Notes: generated from the letters alone by a model not told the origin. A stretch of 64,000 bases of DNA from Funiculus sociatus GB2-C1 (GCF_039962115.1 NZ_JAMPKJ010000026.1:1-64000); one strand, 5' to 3'. Positions 1-9,298 are shown, counted from the first letter of the stretch. Program-made: numbers and translations.

Positions 1-157
1 TGTCGGCAAAAAAGCTGGCAAGGCTATCTCTAACTCCACTTGCCTTGCGTTTGCCTCGATTGCGCTCCACTAAATTATCCACTTGTGACAGTCAAAGGGC
101 GGAATGTGGGCTAGATAATCAGTAAAATTAAAAATAATTACTTATGACAAATTACCA

Positions 158-736
158 ATGAGCGATACTAAATCTATTCAAACACTAATTGAAGAAATTG
201 AGGCTTTATCTCCAGAAGAGCAAGCTTTATTAAAGCAGAGCTTTTCCCCTTCTATTAGCGTACAAATCAACACAGTAGGATTAGAACCAAGCCTTTTACC
301 TGATGAACAAGTCAGCCCATTGGCACCAGAACCCCTAAAAACAGGAAACGCTGTTTTTGACAACTTTGACGCAGCACAAAGTAAATTTTGGGGTGATGAG
401 GCAACTTATCACGTCTTGCTGAAAAATGAGCCAGAGGGAGGCGTTAGCGCCACATTGTTAGGATGGCCTGAATGCAAAGCTATGGGGAAGACGCGACAAG
501 ACGCAGTTTCACGCTTACAGGATATGGTGGATGCGCTTCTAGCTGAAGCTGAAATCGTTACTGTAAAAATCAGATCAACCCAATTAGATAATCCCTGGTT
601 AAAACTTGCGGGTAAGTATAAGGACGATTCGCTATTCGATGAGTTCTTGGAAAATATCACAGCCTATCGTCGCGAACTCGACGCGGAACAAGAAGCATAT
701 GATCGTGAACTTGACGCGCAAGATGAGGCAAAGTGA
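158..736 (+). CDS. Antitoxin-like protein upstream of a PIN toxin
   Basis: 192 residues. The central part (about residues 80-135: YHVLLKNEPEGGVSATLLGWPE, then a helix with DAVSRLQDMVDALLAEAE) resembles the HicB-like fold of type II antitoxins. The N-terminus has the short amphipathic helix LIEEIEALSPEEQALLKQ seen in several cyanobacterial antitoxins. The C-terminal tail is highly acidic and would be the toxin-neutralising segment. The gene overlaps the following PIN toxin gene by 4 bp (GTGA), so the two should be translated together. In known pairs of this type the antitoxin binds and blocks the RNase and represses the operon. The family name is uncertain; the antitoxin role rests on overlap with the PIN gene. 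Confidence 0.7.
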   Translation: MSDTKSIQTLIEEIEALSPEEQALLKQSFSPSISVQINTVGLEPSLLPDEQVSPLAPEPLKTGNAVFDNFDAAQSKFWGDEATYHVLLKNEPEGGVSATLLGWPECKAMGKTRQDAVSRLQDMVDALLAEAEIVTVKIRSTQLDNPWLKLAGKYKDDSLFDEFLENITAYRRELDAEQEAYDRELDAQDEAK

Positions 737-1170
737 GTCAGTACATTCTTGATACGGATCACTTAACATTTTTGCAGCGGCATCATCCACTTGTTGTGCA
801 GCGTGTCGCTACAATCAATCCTAGAGATATTGCTGTGACAATCGTAACAGTAGAGGAACAACTTCGTGGACGACTCGATAGCATCAGGCAAGCTTCCACC
901 AACGGTTCTCAAGCTGACAGGCTGGTATTAGCTTATACAAGGCTAGGGGAGACACTGGACGATTTCAAAAGCATCAACATTCTCAAGTTTGATGAAGAGG
1001 CTTACATTCGTTATGCAGACTTACGTAGTCAACGAATACGCATTGGTACGCAAGATTTAAAAATTGCTGCGATCTCGCTCTCCAAAAATAGTATCCTGGT
1101 TACTCGCAACCAGCGCGATTTTGCACAAGTACCCGATTTAATATTTGAAGATTGGACAATTTTGCCATAA
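733..1170 (+). CDS. PIN-domain (VapC-like) RNase toxin
   Basis: 145 residues, GTG start overlapping the stop of the antitoxin gene. It has the PIN layout: an acidic residue in ILDTDHL at the N-terminus, an acid in TVEEQLRGR near residue 42, a conserved aspartate in IGTQDLKIAAI near 108 and LVTRNQRDFAQV near 125. These acidic residues coordinate the metal of PIN-family endoribonucleases, which cleave tRNA or mRNA when the antitoxin is lost. All four motif positions are present, so the enzyme looks intact. The last 25 bp of the gene including the stop codon are repeated in tandem just downstream. Confidence 0.85.
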   Translation: MSQYILDTDHLTFLQRHHPLVVQRVATINPRDIAVTIVTVEEQLRGRLDSIRQASTNGSQADRLVLAYTRLGETLDDFKSINILKFDEEAYIRYADLRSQRIRIGTQDLKIAAISLSKNSILVTRNQRDFAQVPDLIFEDWTILP

Positions 1171-1195
1171 TGAAGATTGGACAATTTTGCCATAA
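1146..1195. repeat. Perfect 25-bp tandem duplication at the toxin 3' end
   Basis: The 25-bp unit beginning tgaagattgg and ending gccataa occurs at 1146-1170 and again at 1171-1195 with no mismatch. The first copy contains the last codons and the stop of the PIN gene; the second is non-coding. It looks like a recent replication-slippage duplication. Confidence 0.95.
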
Positions 1196-1223
1196 TATTA
1201 AATCGCGCCCTTAGTCTACTTGT

Positions 1224-1997
1224 TCAAATTGCCACCATAAGCGCCGAGTAGACAGTCGCACCTAAAGCAAAAGCCCAGAAACGGCTTTCCCTTTCCTCTG
1301 GTAATTCTTCCTTAACGACGTTGAGAATAATTCCTCCGGCGATGAAGGCGAAAATGACTGCGATCGCCGCCTCAGAAATTTCTGTCGCCCGCCCAATCAC
1401 CCATCCGGCAATAATCGCCGCCGCCAGTATCCAGCGCCCAATCCGGTTATAATCTCCTTTGTGGTTTTCGCGCAAGCCGTCATCGTTCACCACAAAATGC
1501 AAAGCCATTGCAACGAAGAATAACAGCAGATCCCAAATACCTCGTTCTTCCCGATGGAGGAGAAGATAGCCGATGAGGGCGTTGTAGCTCGAAAACGAAG
1601 CCATGTGCAGCCAAAAAACGCCTGCATCGGTGGTATCTTTCTGGTTTTCTTTTTGGTTTTGCTGACGCGATCGCTTGGCAAGTCTTTCTAATCCGTAGAA
1701 CACACCAAAACCCAAAAGCGCCACCAGGTAAACATGGTGTTCAAAAAATTCAATTAAATAACCCTCCCTTTCCTCAATTACCTGCTGTCCCTGGTTGAGT
1801 TCGGGGAAAACGTGAACGAAAATATAGGCAACTGATACCCCACCAGCGGCGGAAAGCCAACGACTGCGAGGAGTTCTGTCCAGAAAGCGCATATTGCCGG
1901 AAAAAAGATGCACAAGTGCCAGACAAACTGCCAAAATTGCAGACAAGATGACGGCACTAGGACTCGATACTGAAGGCTCTGCAACTGCAAACACCAT
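1224..1997 (-). CDS. Multi-pass membrane protein, ZIP-transporter-like
   Basis: About 257 residues from ATG at 1997; an upstream in-frame TTG at 2006 would add three residues. Seven or eight hydrophobic segments are visible. An HVFPEL motif follows the second segment and a GGIILNVVKEELPEE stretch sits near the C-terminus, which resembles the metal-site helices of ZIP (zinc/iron permease) proteins. A basic cytoplasmic loop (RLAKRSRQQNQKENQK) separates the halves as in ZIP proteins. Metal transport is therefore a reasonable guess, but several canonical ZIP histidines are not obvious. Monocistronic on the minus strand. Confidence 0.6.
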   Translation of the reverse strand: MVFAVAEPSVSSPSAVILSAILAVCLALVHLFSGNMRFLDRTPRSRWLSAAGGVSVAYIFVHVFPELNQGQQVIEEREGYLIEFFEHHVYLVALLGFGVFYGLERLAKRSRQQNQKENQKDTTDAGVFWLHMASFSSYNALIGYLLLHREERGIWDLLLFFVAMALHFVVNDDGLRENHKGDYNRIGRWILAAAIIAGWVIGRATEISEAAIAVIFAFIAGGIILNVVKEELPEERESRFWAFALGATVYSALMVAI

Positions 1998-2296
1998 GTT
2001 AATCAAGCACCTTTAATATTTTTCTGGCTGATATCTTCACTAAATTAGCAGAAATTGCTCCCAAGACCATTTAGGAGCCTTGCTTTTTCTCTTCAGCTTG
2101 GTAAGATTTTGACGCAATTTCCTCCTCCTAATAGCATATTCTTGTGAAAAATTTTATTGTTTAGACAAGCCGACTTTGATAAAAATTTTCATCTTTAGGT
2201 AGAGGCGCTTTATTTCTGTAGGCGGGGGTACAATAAGAGCAATTAAAGGTATTATTCAAAGGTCGTATATCCCAGTCGCTACGAGAAGGGACAGAT

Positions 2297-2863
2297 ATGC
2301 AAGTTCACTCAGAATCCTCAACCTCAGAGACTAAACAAAAAATTGCCAACATTTTTCGCCTAGTAGGTTGGATTGCATTCTGGATAGAGTTGGGTTTAAC
2401 TATTGGTTCTGGGATAGCTTTATTATTTTCTATCTCTGGTCGTAACTTCGCTACTGAAACAAATCCCGGCATTGGGGTAGGTATTTTTTGGGCTGTCGCT
2501 GGACTTTTAGCGTTGTGTTTTAATGTATTTTTAGCGTTCCGTTATACTCGCCTAGCCAAAGGTTTAAGCAATCCTAATCCAGAGCGTCATCCTAGAAAAG
2601 CTGATACTGTCCAAATTTTGAGAATGTCAGTAATCACGAGTTTGGTGGGAATATTGTTATGCCTCTTAGGTTCGGGTGCGACTGTAGGAGTGCTAGTTGC
2701 AAAAGCTGTATCCCAACCTCCAGGGGTAGCACTTACTGACCCCAATATGATTATTCGTGCGCTTGATGTTTTTGTAGCAGTAGCGAATATCAATGGTATT
2801 GCTGGTCACTTTGTGGGGATTGTCACTTCACTGGGATTGCTAAAGTGGATACATAATCAGTAA
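2297..2863 (+). CDS. DUF3611 family membrane protein
   Basis: 188 residues, ATG preceded by a gaaggga ribosome-binding site. Four transmembrane segments are visible (about residues 24-46, 60-82, 108-132, 155-182). The RLAKGLSNPNPERHPRKADT linker between helices 2 and 3 is typical of DUF3611, a family of cyanobacteria and plastids with no established function. The gene stands alone and ends in a strong terminator. Confidence 0.8.
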   Translation: MQVHSESSTSETKQKIANIFRLVGWIAFWIELGLTIGSGIALLFSISGRNFATETNPGIGVGIFWAVAGLLALCFNVFLAFRYTRLAKGLSNPNPERHPRKADTVQILRMSVITSLVGILLCLLGSGATVGVLVAKAVSQPPGVALTDPNMIIRALDVFVAVANINGIAGHFVGIVTSLGLLKWIHNQ

Positions 2864-2865
2864 TA

Positions 2866-2896
2866 AGACAAAAGCACTTTACTGCTTTTGTCTTTG
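2866..2896 (+). terminator. Rho-independent terminator of the DUF3611 gene
   Basis: A perfect 11-bp inverted repeat agacaaaagca / tgcttttgtct (2866-2876 and 2883-2893) with a 6-nt loop starts 3 nt after the stop codon and ends in T-rich sequence. Confidence 0.85.
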
Positions 2897-2930
2897 CTAG
2901 AAGGTAGCTTTTTGAGGAATAGGTTATTTC

Positions 2931-3512
2931 CTAACGCGCTCTAGTCGGTTGTTGATCTTCGGAACTTGATTCTGAATGCGATCGCTCTGGCAATGCAAAG
3001 ACGCTCACCAGTGCTGCTAAAGTAGCGCCAAAAGTGTCCATAATTAGGTCGATGATTGTATCATCAATGCTATTGATAACTCCGATCGCCCATTCGGTTA
3101 TTTCCCAAATAGCACCGATGGCGATTCCGAAACTTGCGATCGCTAACATATAAATTAGCAGATGGTTGCGGAAGGTAGTTAGCATCGAGCTATACACCAA
3201 AAAACTCAGTGCAAGCGTAACGGAAAAGGTTGTAAAGGCATGGGTAATTTCATCGTATGGCCCCGGTAGGTAAAATAAGCCCCAAACCCAGCCTGCGGCA
3301 TTCAGCAACGCTGCTACTACAAATAGAAAATCAAACAAAGTTGGAAGTTTATTTTCTAAGGTGACAAACAGGAACGAAGCAGCTAGGAAGCAGGCGAGTA
3401 AAAAGGAACCTTCCCAGTTACGTTGACTGGCTGTAAAGACGATTGCGATCGCTAGGAAAAACTCTCCAACCCAAGCGGCTATCCGATAACCTCGCCAGTC
3501 AGTATTCAGCAT
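2931..3512 (-). CDS. DUF2238 (YjdF-like) membrane protein
   Basis: 193 residues, ATG with gaggaaa upstream. Six hydrophobic segments. The sequence has the DUF2238 signatures: YDEITHAFTTF, AIGAIWEITEWAIG and DTIIDLIMDTFGA, whose histidine, glutamates and aspartates lie in or next to membrane helices. The function of the family is not established. The C-terminal tail (SESSSEDQQPTRAR) is polar and likely cytoplasmic. It is followed downstream by the channel operon in the same orientation but with about 180 bp between. Confidence 0.75.
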   Translation of the reverse strand: MLNTDWRGYRIAAWVGEFFLAIAIVFTASQRNWEGSFLLACFLAASFLFVTLENKLPTLFDFLFVVAALLNAAGWVWGLFYLPGPYDEITHAFTTFSVTLALSFLVYSSMLTTFRNHLLIYMLAIASFGIAIGAIWEITEWAIGVINSIDDTIIDLIMDTFGATLAALVSVFALPERSHSESSSEDQQPTRAR

Positions 3513-3689
3513 GGCTTTTTCCTCATAAATTTCATAATTATGGATTACTAATAAACTATAAATGAAGCGATTAATTTAATCTGAGATTGGAGGTTTTTTT
3601 TATTGGTGAAAGCTACTTTTAAACGAACCGCCCAGGCGCTCTAGGGCGCACAGGAGGAGGAAAGGGAGAAGTTTATGAATCTATATATA

Positions 3690-4499
3690 TTATGGTTCTA
3701 GTTGCTGACTTGAAAGGGCTTGAATATCGGCCCGTAAGGCGACAATTTCCTGGTGCAGGGCGGCAATGGATTTGGCGCTTGCTAACTCTGCCTCTTCGTT
3801 TTCGGCATCGCGCCCGATAAAGAAGGTGGCGAGTGTTGCTGTTACGTAACCAAATACTGTGAAGGCGTACAGTGCCAGAATTAGGTGTAAAACGCGACCT
3901 TCTGGAGTCTGCGGCACATATTCGCCACCCATCGTTGTCATCAGCATCGCTGTCCACCATAGTGCTTCCCCGTAGTTATTCAGTCCGCCACCATTAGGAA
4001 GGTTGCTTTCAAAAGCGTACATCCCGGCTGCTCCGACCAGCGTCACTACTAGCGTCAGCACCATGACGTAGCCAAACCCGCGACGACTCATACTAGCTCT
4101 GAGCGATCGCATTCCCCGATTCAGAGAACTGATGACGCGCACCAGTCGCAGTCCCCGGCTAGCTTTGAGGATGCGAATCACGCGGCTAATCCGGAAGACG
4201 CGCAATGCTGGTAACACCAAGGAAAGGGCAGTTAACCAATTGTGCTTGATATAAACGAGTTTGCGATCTGCCAAAGTAAATCGCAATACGAAGTCGAGTA
4301 TGAAAACAATCCAGATCGTGTTGCTGATAACTTGCAGCAGTGGATTTAAGCCCCAGATCAGTTCGACGACTAACAACAAAAGCCACCCGAAGCCAAGGAA
4401 TAGCATTGGTGTTTCCAGCCAATCTTCCAGCTGTTCGAGAACTTCGAGTCGTTCTTTTTGGAGTTCCCTTTTTTCAGATGTACTAAGATTGTTCATCAT
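3690..4499 (-). CDS. Voltage-gated-type ion channel with atypical filter
   Basis: 269 residues with the six-helix channel plan. S1 is near residues 33-50 and S2-S3 near 60-98. An arginine-rich S4 lies at about 100-135 (RVFRISRVIRILKASRGLRL), with arginines every third residue. S5 is at 143-163, a pore loop at 178-195 and S6 at 203-228, followed by a cytoplasmic coiled tail. The filter reads TTMGGEYV at 188-195, where potassium channels have TVGYGD. Ion selectivity therefore cannot be assigned as potassium from sequence. The start overlaps the stop of the DUF2254 gene by 4 bp, so it is the third gene of an operon with mscS and DUF2254. Confidence 0.8.
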   Translation of the reverse strand: MMNNLSTSEKRELQKERLEVLEQLEDWLETPMLFLGFGWLLLLVVELIWGLNPLLQVISNTIWIVFILDFVLRFTLADRKLVYIKHNWLTALSLVLPALRVFRISRVIRILKASRGLRLVRVISSLNRGMRSLRASMSRRGFGYVMVLTLVVTLVGAAGMYAFESNLPNGGGLNNYGEALWWTAMLMTTMGGEYVPQTPEGRVLHLILALYAFTVFGYVTATLATFFIGRDAENEEAELASAKSIAALHQEIVALRADIQALSSQQLEP

Positions 4500-5824
4500 T
4501 GCTCTAGCACCCTAACTACCGCCAAGTATCGCTCCTCAACATCTTTTCGGTCTAACTCTTCGGGTATATTCTCCTGACTACCGCGTTGGATCATTTGGGC
4601 ATGACGTAATAGTGCAGCGCGGTCTTTTTTGTGTTGGGTGCGCGATGCGATGAGGGCGATCGCTTCCAGCAATCGAATTACCACCGCTACATCCGGTTTG
4701 CTGTACTGTCGAATCTGGTTAAAGGCAGCGTCAAGTAATTCTGCAAACGTCACCGGATTAGCGATCGCTCGCAGGTTGTTGTCGTTGTCATAGCGGTAAG
4801 GCGAGGGAAAATCTCTTTCCGCCAGACGGCAAAGTGCAGCCGTTAGCTGGTTAATACACTGGATCGCCGTGAACGGATCGTTGATGCCAGGAGAAATAGC
4901 ACGAGCGGCAATTTCAACTAACTGATTAATGGGGAATTCTATATCCTGTTGTTCGGTGCGTTGCTCGCCAAAAATAAATGCTTGGTTCAGGTGGTGGGTG
5001 AGTTTTTTATTCACCCGTTCTCCAGGCCAAATCATCACCATTTCGCTTCCTTCCACAACAAACTTGCCGGGGCGATATTTTAGACGCAGGACGAGGTCTT
5101 TTGAGGTGGCGATCTTCATCAACCGCTCCTCATCAATTGCTTGAAGATAACCGCTAGCTGTGGCTAAGATGGGAGTCGCTTCCTTATCGAACCCGACGGG
5201 GATTTCCGCCACCGACCGCTGCTTTGGGACTGATTTACCCTGCCCGATCTTCTGCGGAAACAAGCGATCGATGGCATTGTCCAACTCTCTGCCAACGTCT
5301 CTGATGATATGGGATGCCTGCATCGAGGTTGAGACATGATGGATAAAGTAGATCAGGACGCCAATACTGGCGATCGCTAGCACCATGCCCATTGTGACGG
5401 AAGTTTGCGGCACAAACACGTCGTAATCATCTCCCCGCACGGTTCGCAGTACCAGCAAGCAGTAGATGAATGTACCGATAAACGTGCCCAGGACGACTTG
5501 ATTGCCCGTATCCTGCATGAAGTTACGCATCAGTCGTGGGCCGAATTGGGAGGAAGCGAGGGTGAGGGCAACAATCGTAATCGAGAAGGCGGTTCCGGCA
5601 ACGGTAATCATCGAACCGGCAACAGATGAAAGCAGCGTTCGCGCTCCATCTGGCCCTCCTGTATAGATCCAGCCCAAGGACTCTAGCGGGCCAGATTTGC
5701 CTGCTCGATCGAGGCTTAGCATTCGGAATGCTAACGCGATCGCTATTACCACCATCAGGGTTGGCACAAACCAGTAGCTAGAGTGGAGCGAGTCCCACAG
5801 TTTCCCCAGCTTGATGTTTTTCAT
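4496..5824 (-). CDS. DUF2254 membrane protein
   Basis: About 442 residues from ATG at 5824 (MKNIKLGKLW); the in-frame TTG at 5827 is less likely. Four transmembrane segments lie in the first 170 residues (from WFVPTLMVVIAIAL on) with the family sequence SPLGQ-like TLASSQFGPRLMRNFMQD between helices. A long cytoplasmic domain follows, including AARAISPGINDPFTAIQCI, the most typical DUF2254 segment. The function is unknown. Its position between mscS and a voltage-gated-type channel suggests a role in membrane permeability or osmotic balance, which is inference. The gene overlaps the next one by 4 bp. Confidence 0.85.
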   Translation of the reverse strand: MKNIKLGKLWDSLHSSYWFVPTLMVVIAIALAFRMLSLDRAGKSGPLESLGWIYTGGPDGARTLLSSVAGSMITVAGTAFSITIVALTLASSQFGPRLMRNFMQDTGNQVVLGTFIGTFIYCLLVLRTVRGDDYDVFVPQTSVTMGMVLAIASIGVLIYFIHHVSTSMQASHIIRDVGRELDNAIDRLFPQKIGQGKSVPKQRSVAEIPVGFDKEATPILATASGYLQAIDEERLMKIATSKDLVLRLKYRPGKFVVEGSEMVMIWPGERVNKKLTHHLNQAFIFGEQRTEQQDIEFPINQLVEIAARAISPGINDPFTAIQCINQLTAALCRLAERDFPSPYRYDNDNNLRAIANPVTFAELLDAAFNQIRQYSKPDVAVVIRLLEAIALIASRTQHKKDRAALLRHAQMIQRGSQENIPEELDRKDVEERYLAVVRVLEQ

Positions 5825-5844
5825 CAATTATTTTTCATCAATTA
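5817..5844. repeat. 14-bp tandem duplication at the mscS/DUF2254 junction
   Basis: The 14-mer tttttcatcaatta is present twice head to tail (5817-5830, 5831-5844). On the coding (minus) strand each copy carries TTGATGAAAAA. The upstream copy holds the mscS stop overlapped with an ATG (TGATG), and the downstream copy holds the ATG used by the DUF2254 gene. Confidence 0.9.
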
Positions 5845-6872
5845 TCGTCCGCAGTATGAGGGCGATCGGGGTTCTCGTCTCTATGGCTGCCATTCCCGTC
5901 TCTTTGCGCCCGCATTTCCGCCAACTTTCTTAAGGAACCGCCGATACTACGCGGTTTTGGCACTTCTTTATTACCCGCAGGCCATCCTTCACGCTGACGT
6001 GCGCGATCGCCATCTGTCTCTTCGGTTTGGTCGTGGAAAAGGATTTGCTGCGTCGGGAACGGCATATCAATGCCGTTAGCAGTCAGCTTATTCTTGATCG
6101 CGGTGAGAACTTTGTCCCGCATATCCAGAACATCTGCACGTCGCGGCGGCTGTACCCACCACCGGGCGCGGATGTTCACGGTACTTTCAGCAAGTTCCAT
6201 CACTAACACGTCGGGGGCGGGATCTCTCAAGACACCATCCACGCCTTGCATTGCTTCCATAATCAATTCCTTGGCCCGGTCGATATCGTCGCCGTAGCCA
6301 ATGCCGATATCGTACTGTAGTCGGCGGTTCTCGAAGGCAGTATTAACTGTCACCGAATTTGTGAACAGTTCAGAATTAGGAATCACAATCCGACGACCAT
6401 CGTAAGTTCTGATTGTTGTGGCGCGCGTCTGAATATTTTCAACCGTTCCCTCAAAGTCTTTGAAAACAATTTGGTCATCCATCTGGAACGGCTCAGTTAA
6501 GAGAATCAGAATACCAGCTAGGAAATTCTGGAGAATATCGCGGAACGCAAAACCAATTGCTACCCCACTGATACCCAACAATTGCACCAAATCTCCTGCC
6601 TTGAATGTCGGAATAACAATAGATAAGGCGACAAATAAACCAATTAAAATCGTTACCCCTTGCGACAAACGCCCAAGTACCAGCCCCAAATTCCGAGCAT
6701 GGCGATACCTGCGGGTAAGGCGTTTAACCAATGTCCTGATCGCGATCGCGCCGAACCAAAATAGTGCAAATACGATTAGTGCTAATACCAGGTTTGGTAT
6801 CAAGATGATCAAACCCTCGATCATTCCCTGAATCTTATTCCACGCTGTTGATATTGATTCTCCTAGATTCAT
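5838..6872 (-). CDS. Small-conductance mechanosensitive channel (MscS family)
   Basis: 344 residues. Three N-terminal transmembrane helices are visible; the pore-lining TM3 is the conserved stretch GISGVAIGFAFRDILQNFLAG followed by ILILLTEPFQMDDQI. The beta domain has FEGTVENIQTRATTIRTYDG and IVIPNSELFT, and the alpha-beta domain runs to about residue 275. The last 65 residues are polar and rich in D, R and G, an extension not found in the short E. coli MscS. Such channels open on osmotic downshock and release solutes. First gene of the operon with DUF2254 and the channel gene. Confidence 0.92.
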   Translation of the reverse strand: MNLGESISTAWNKIQGMIEGLIILIPNLVLALIVFALFWFGAIAIRTLVKRLTRRYRHARNLGLVLGRLSQGVTILIGLFVALSIVIPTFKAGDLVQLLGISGVAIGFAFRDILQNFLAGILILLTEPFQMDDQIVFKDFEGTVENIQTRATTIRTYDGRRIVIPNSELFTNSVTVNTAFENRRLQYDIGIGYGDDIDRAKELIMEAMQGVDGVLRDPAPDVLVMELAESTVNIRARWWVQPPRRADVLDMRDKVLTAIKNKLTANGIDMPFPTQQILFHDQTEETDGDRARQREGWPAGNKEVPKPRSIGGSLRKLAEMRAQRDGNGSHRDENPDRPHTADDN

Positions 6873-7096
6873 TACTTGTTCACATATACAACAAACCGTG
6901 GTTAATTTTAATAGAAAATAAATAACTCTAACTCTCTCTTAGGTCAGTATTTCTATTACCCAACTTGTCATAACAATGACCAACCTTTTACGTAGTCAGT
7001 TTATTTTCTGACCCGTCTGCTCCTAGTTTTAGGCAATAACTTACTTCGCATCTATCCAATGGCAGACTTTAAAATACCATCAGAACACATACCCAT

Positions 7097-9115
7097 TCAT
7101 CTTGGCACCTGCCAAATTTTAATAGTTTTGTCAAAGCTGCCACTAGCAATTATTTGTCCATCAGCGCTAATAGCAATCGACTTAACCCAACCGGAATGCC
7201 CGGTGAGGTTGCGAATTAGTTCCCCAGTGGGAATATTCCAAATTTTGATAGTTTTGTCCACACTGCCACTAACTAATGTCTGCCCATCTGGGCTAATAAC
7301 AATGGCATTAATATAGCTAGAATGTCCGCTAAGGGTGCGAAGATTTTTGCCTGTGGACATATCCCAAATTTTGATAGTTTTATCCGCACTACCGCTTGCT
7401 AATATTTGTCCATCTGAACTGATGGCAACAGAATTAATAGGTTGAGAATGCCCAGTGAGGGTATAAATATTTTTGCCTGTGGACATATCCCAAATTTTGA
7501 TAGTTTTGTCCGCGTTGCCACTGGCTAATATTTGACCATCTGGGCTAATGGCAACAGAATTAATAGGCTGAGAATTTCCGGTGAGAGTGCGAAGATTTTT
7601 ACCTGTAGATATATTCCAAATTTTTACAGTTTTATCAGCACTGCCACTGACTAAAGTTTGCCAATCGCTGCTAATAGCAACGGAATTAACTGGGGCGGAA
7701 TGTCCTTCTAGTCGGCGGATTTCTTTGCTTGTGGATATATTCCAAATTTTTACAGTTTTATCAGCACTGCCACTGGCTAAGGTTTTCCCATCTGGGTGAA
7801 TGGCAATAGAATTAATATAGCTATCATGCCCGTTGATGGTGCGGATTATTTTGCCAGTATATCTATCCCAAATTTTGATAGTTTTATCAGCGCTGCCACT
7901 TGCTAAAATTTCCCCGTCAGGGCTAATGTTAAGGGAATTAACATGGCTGGTATGTCCGGAAAAAGTTTTGGCTACAGAAAGATTTTCATAGGCGATCGTT
8001 TTGGGAGATGCTGGGTTGTATTGCGAAATTCCATATGCGCCTAATCCGATAGCGATCGCGATCGCGCCCCCAACTAGCCATTTATTTTTATCACTTTGAC
8101 CAATTTTAGTTGGCGAGTTAGGTGACTTCCAAGATAGAAATATAGAACTAACCGCACCTATACTCATAAGATTGTTGGCATATAGTTTATGCCTAGACAA
8201 TTGCCGCGAAATCTTATCTATATCATCTAAGATTTCCTGAGTGTTCTTGTGGCGCGCCGCTGCTGTACGCGCCATCAGTTTATCAATTAAATCTGCAAGC
8301 TGAGGTGAAATATCAGGCGCATGACGTCGCCAGTGGAATTGATCGGTTAGCGGTTCGTAAATAGCATGATCTGTTGCTTGCTTTCCTGTCAGTAAATAAA
8401 CAAAAGTACGCCCCAAAGCATAGAAATCTGATTGCGGTACTGCATGACCTTTTTCTTGCTCTGGTGGCGTGTAACCAGCGGAACTAATCTTAGTGACTCT
8501 ACCTGCACCGCCGACTTCTGCAAGATAGGTATATGTCATTTCTCTAGCAGTGCCAAAGTCTATTAATACTAGATGCCCTGTGGAACGCATCATAATATTG
8601 GCTGGTTTAATATCGCGGTGAAAGTAGTTTTTTTGATGTACGATATGTAAAATTTGTGCTAGTTGTTTTAACCAGTTAAGAGCAAGCTGCTGACTAATCG
8701 GGCAATCGCCCTGCTGTTTCATCCACTGCTTTAAGTTAAGTCCGTCAATTTTCTCCATGATGATGCAATGCACTGGCTCTTTGCAGTTTCTGGGATAAAA
8801 CTGAAAATAACCATCTGGTTCCATTTTCGGAATACCTGGATGATTTAGCTGGCTCAATACATCTGCTTCTTGCTGGAATAGCTCAACAATTTTGGGGTTT
8901 TTGTTATGTTCTTGTTTTAGTATCTTCAGGATTTGGGGAGCTGCTCCCTCATAAGCTTCATATATATTGCCAAATCCGCTGTCGTCACTCAGCAGGCGCA
9001 TCACCTGATAGCGCCCTTGAAGCAACAACTCTGAGCCACAGTTGCGACATATACGGTTGTTGGCATTGGCGGGGTCGTTTGGCTTGGGGCAGAAGGGGTT
9101 GATGCAGTAGCTCAT
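7097..9115 (-). CDS. Serine/threonine kinase with seven WD40 repeats
   Basis: 672 residues. A four-cysteine element opens the protein (C4, C9, C23, C26), as in many cyanobacterial kinases of this class. The kinase domain (about 34-290) has HRDIKPANIMM and LIDFGTARE, so the catalytic and metal-binding aspartates are present. A single transmembrane helix follows near 345 (WLVGGAIAIAIGLGAYGI). The C-terminal part holds seven 42-residue WD40 repeats, each ending in a version of SGSADKTIKIW, enough for one closed propeller outside the membrane or in the periplasm. The repeats are close at DNA level with a 126-bp period. The targets are unknown. Confidence 0.92.
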   Translation of the reverse strand: MSYCINPFCPKPNDPANANNRICRNCGSELLLQGRYQVMRLLSDDSGFGNIYEAYEGAAPQILKILKQEHNKNPKIVELFQQEADVLSQLNHPGIPKMEPDGYFQFYPRNCKEPVHCIIMEKIDGLNLKQWMKQQGDCPISQQLALNWLKQLAQILHIVHQKNYFHRDIKPANIMMRSTGHLVLIDFGTAREMTYTYLAEVGGAGRVTKISSAGYTPPEQEKGHAVPQSDFYALGRTFVYLLTGKQATDHAIYEPLTDQFHWRRHAPDISPQLADLIDKLMARTAAARHKNTQEILDDIDKISRQLSRHKLYANNLMSIGAVSSIFLSWKSPNSPTKIGQSDKNKWLVGGAIAIAIGLGAYGISQYNPASPKTIAYENLSVAKTFSGHTSHVNSLNISPDGEILASGSADKTIKIWDRYTGKIIRTINGHDSYINSIAIHPDGKTLASGSADKTVKIWNISTSKEIRRLEGHSAPVNSVAISSDWQTLVSGSADKTVKIWNISTGKNLRTLTGNSQPINSVAISPDGQILASGNADKTIKIWDMSTGKNIYTLTGHSQPINSVAISSDGQILASGSADKTIKIWDMSTGKNLRTLSGHSSYINAIVISPDGQTLVSGSVDKTIKIWNIPTGELIRNLTGHSGWVKSIAISADGQIIASGSFDKTIKIWQVPR

Positions 9116-9231
9116 ACATAGCTACAGAATTGTGTTATCCCTACTATACGGCGGGAATTGTAAATTATACACCCCAAGGTAGGCTGAAAAATGCAATGGT
9201 TGTTGTATGAGGCGGCTTTTAGCTGGCTATA

Positions 9232-9260
9232 AAAAAAGAATAGGTTTTTTTACCTATTCT
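9232..9260 (-). terminator. Rho-independent terminator of the DUF2382 gene
   Basis: A 9-bp perfect stem agaataggt / acctattct (9237-9245 and 9252-9260) is followed on the minus strand by seven T residues. It lies about 90 bp beyond the stop of the 9350-10297 gene. Confidence 0.8.
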
Positions 9261-9298
9261 ACTAAACGCGCTAAACGCGATATGCAACTTTATTCATT

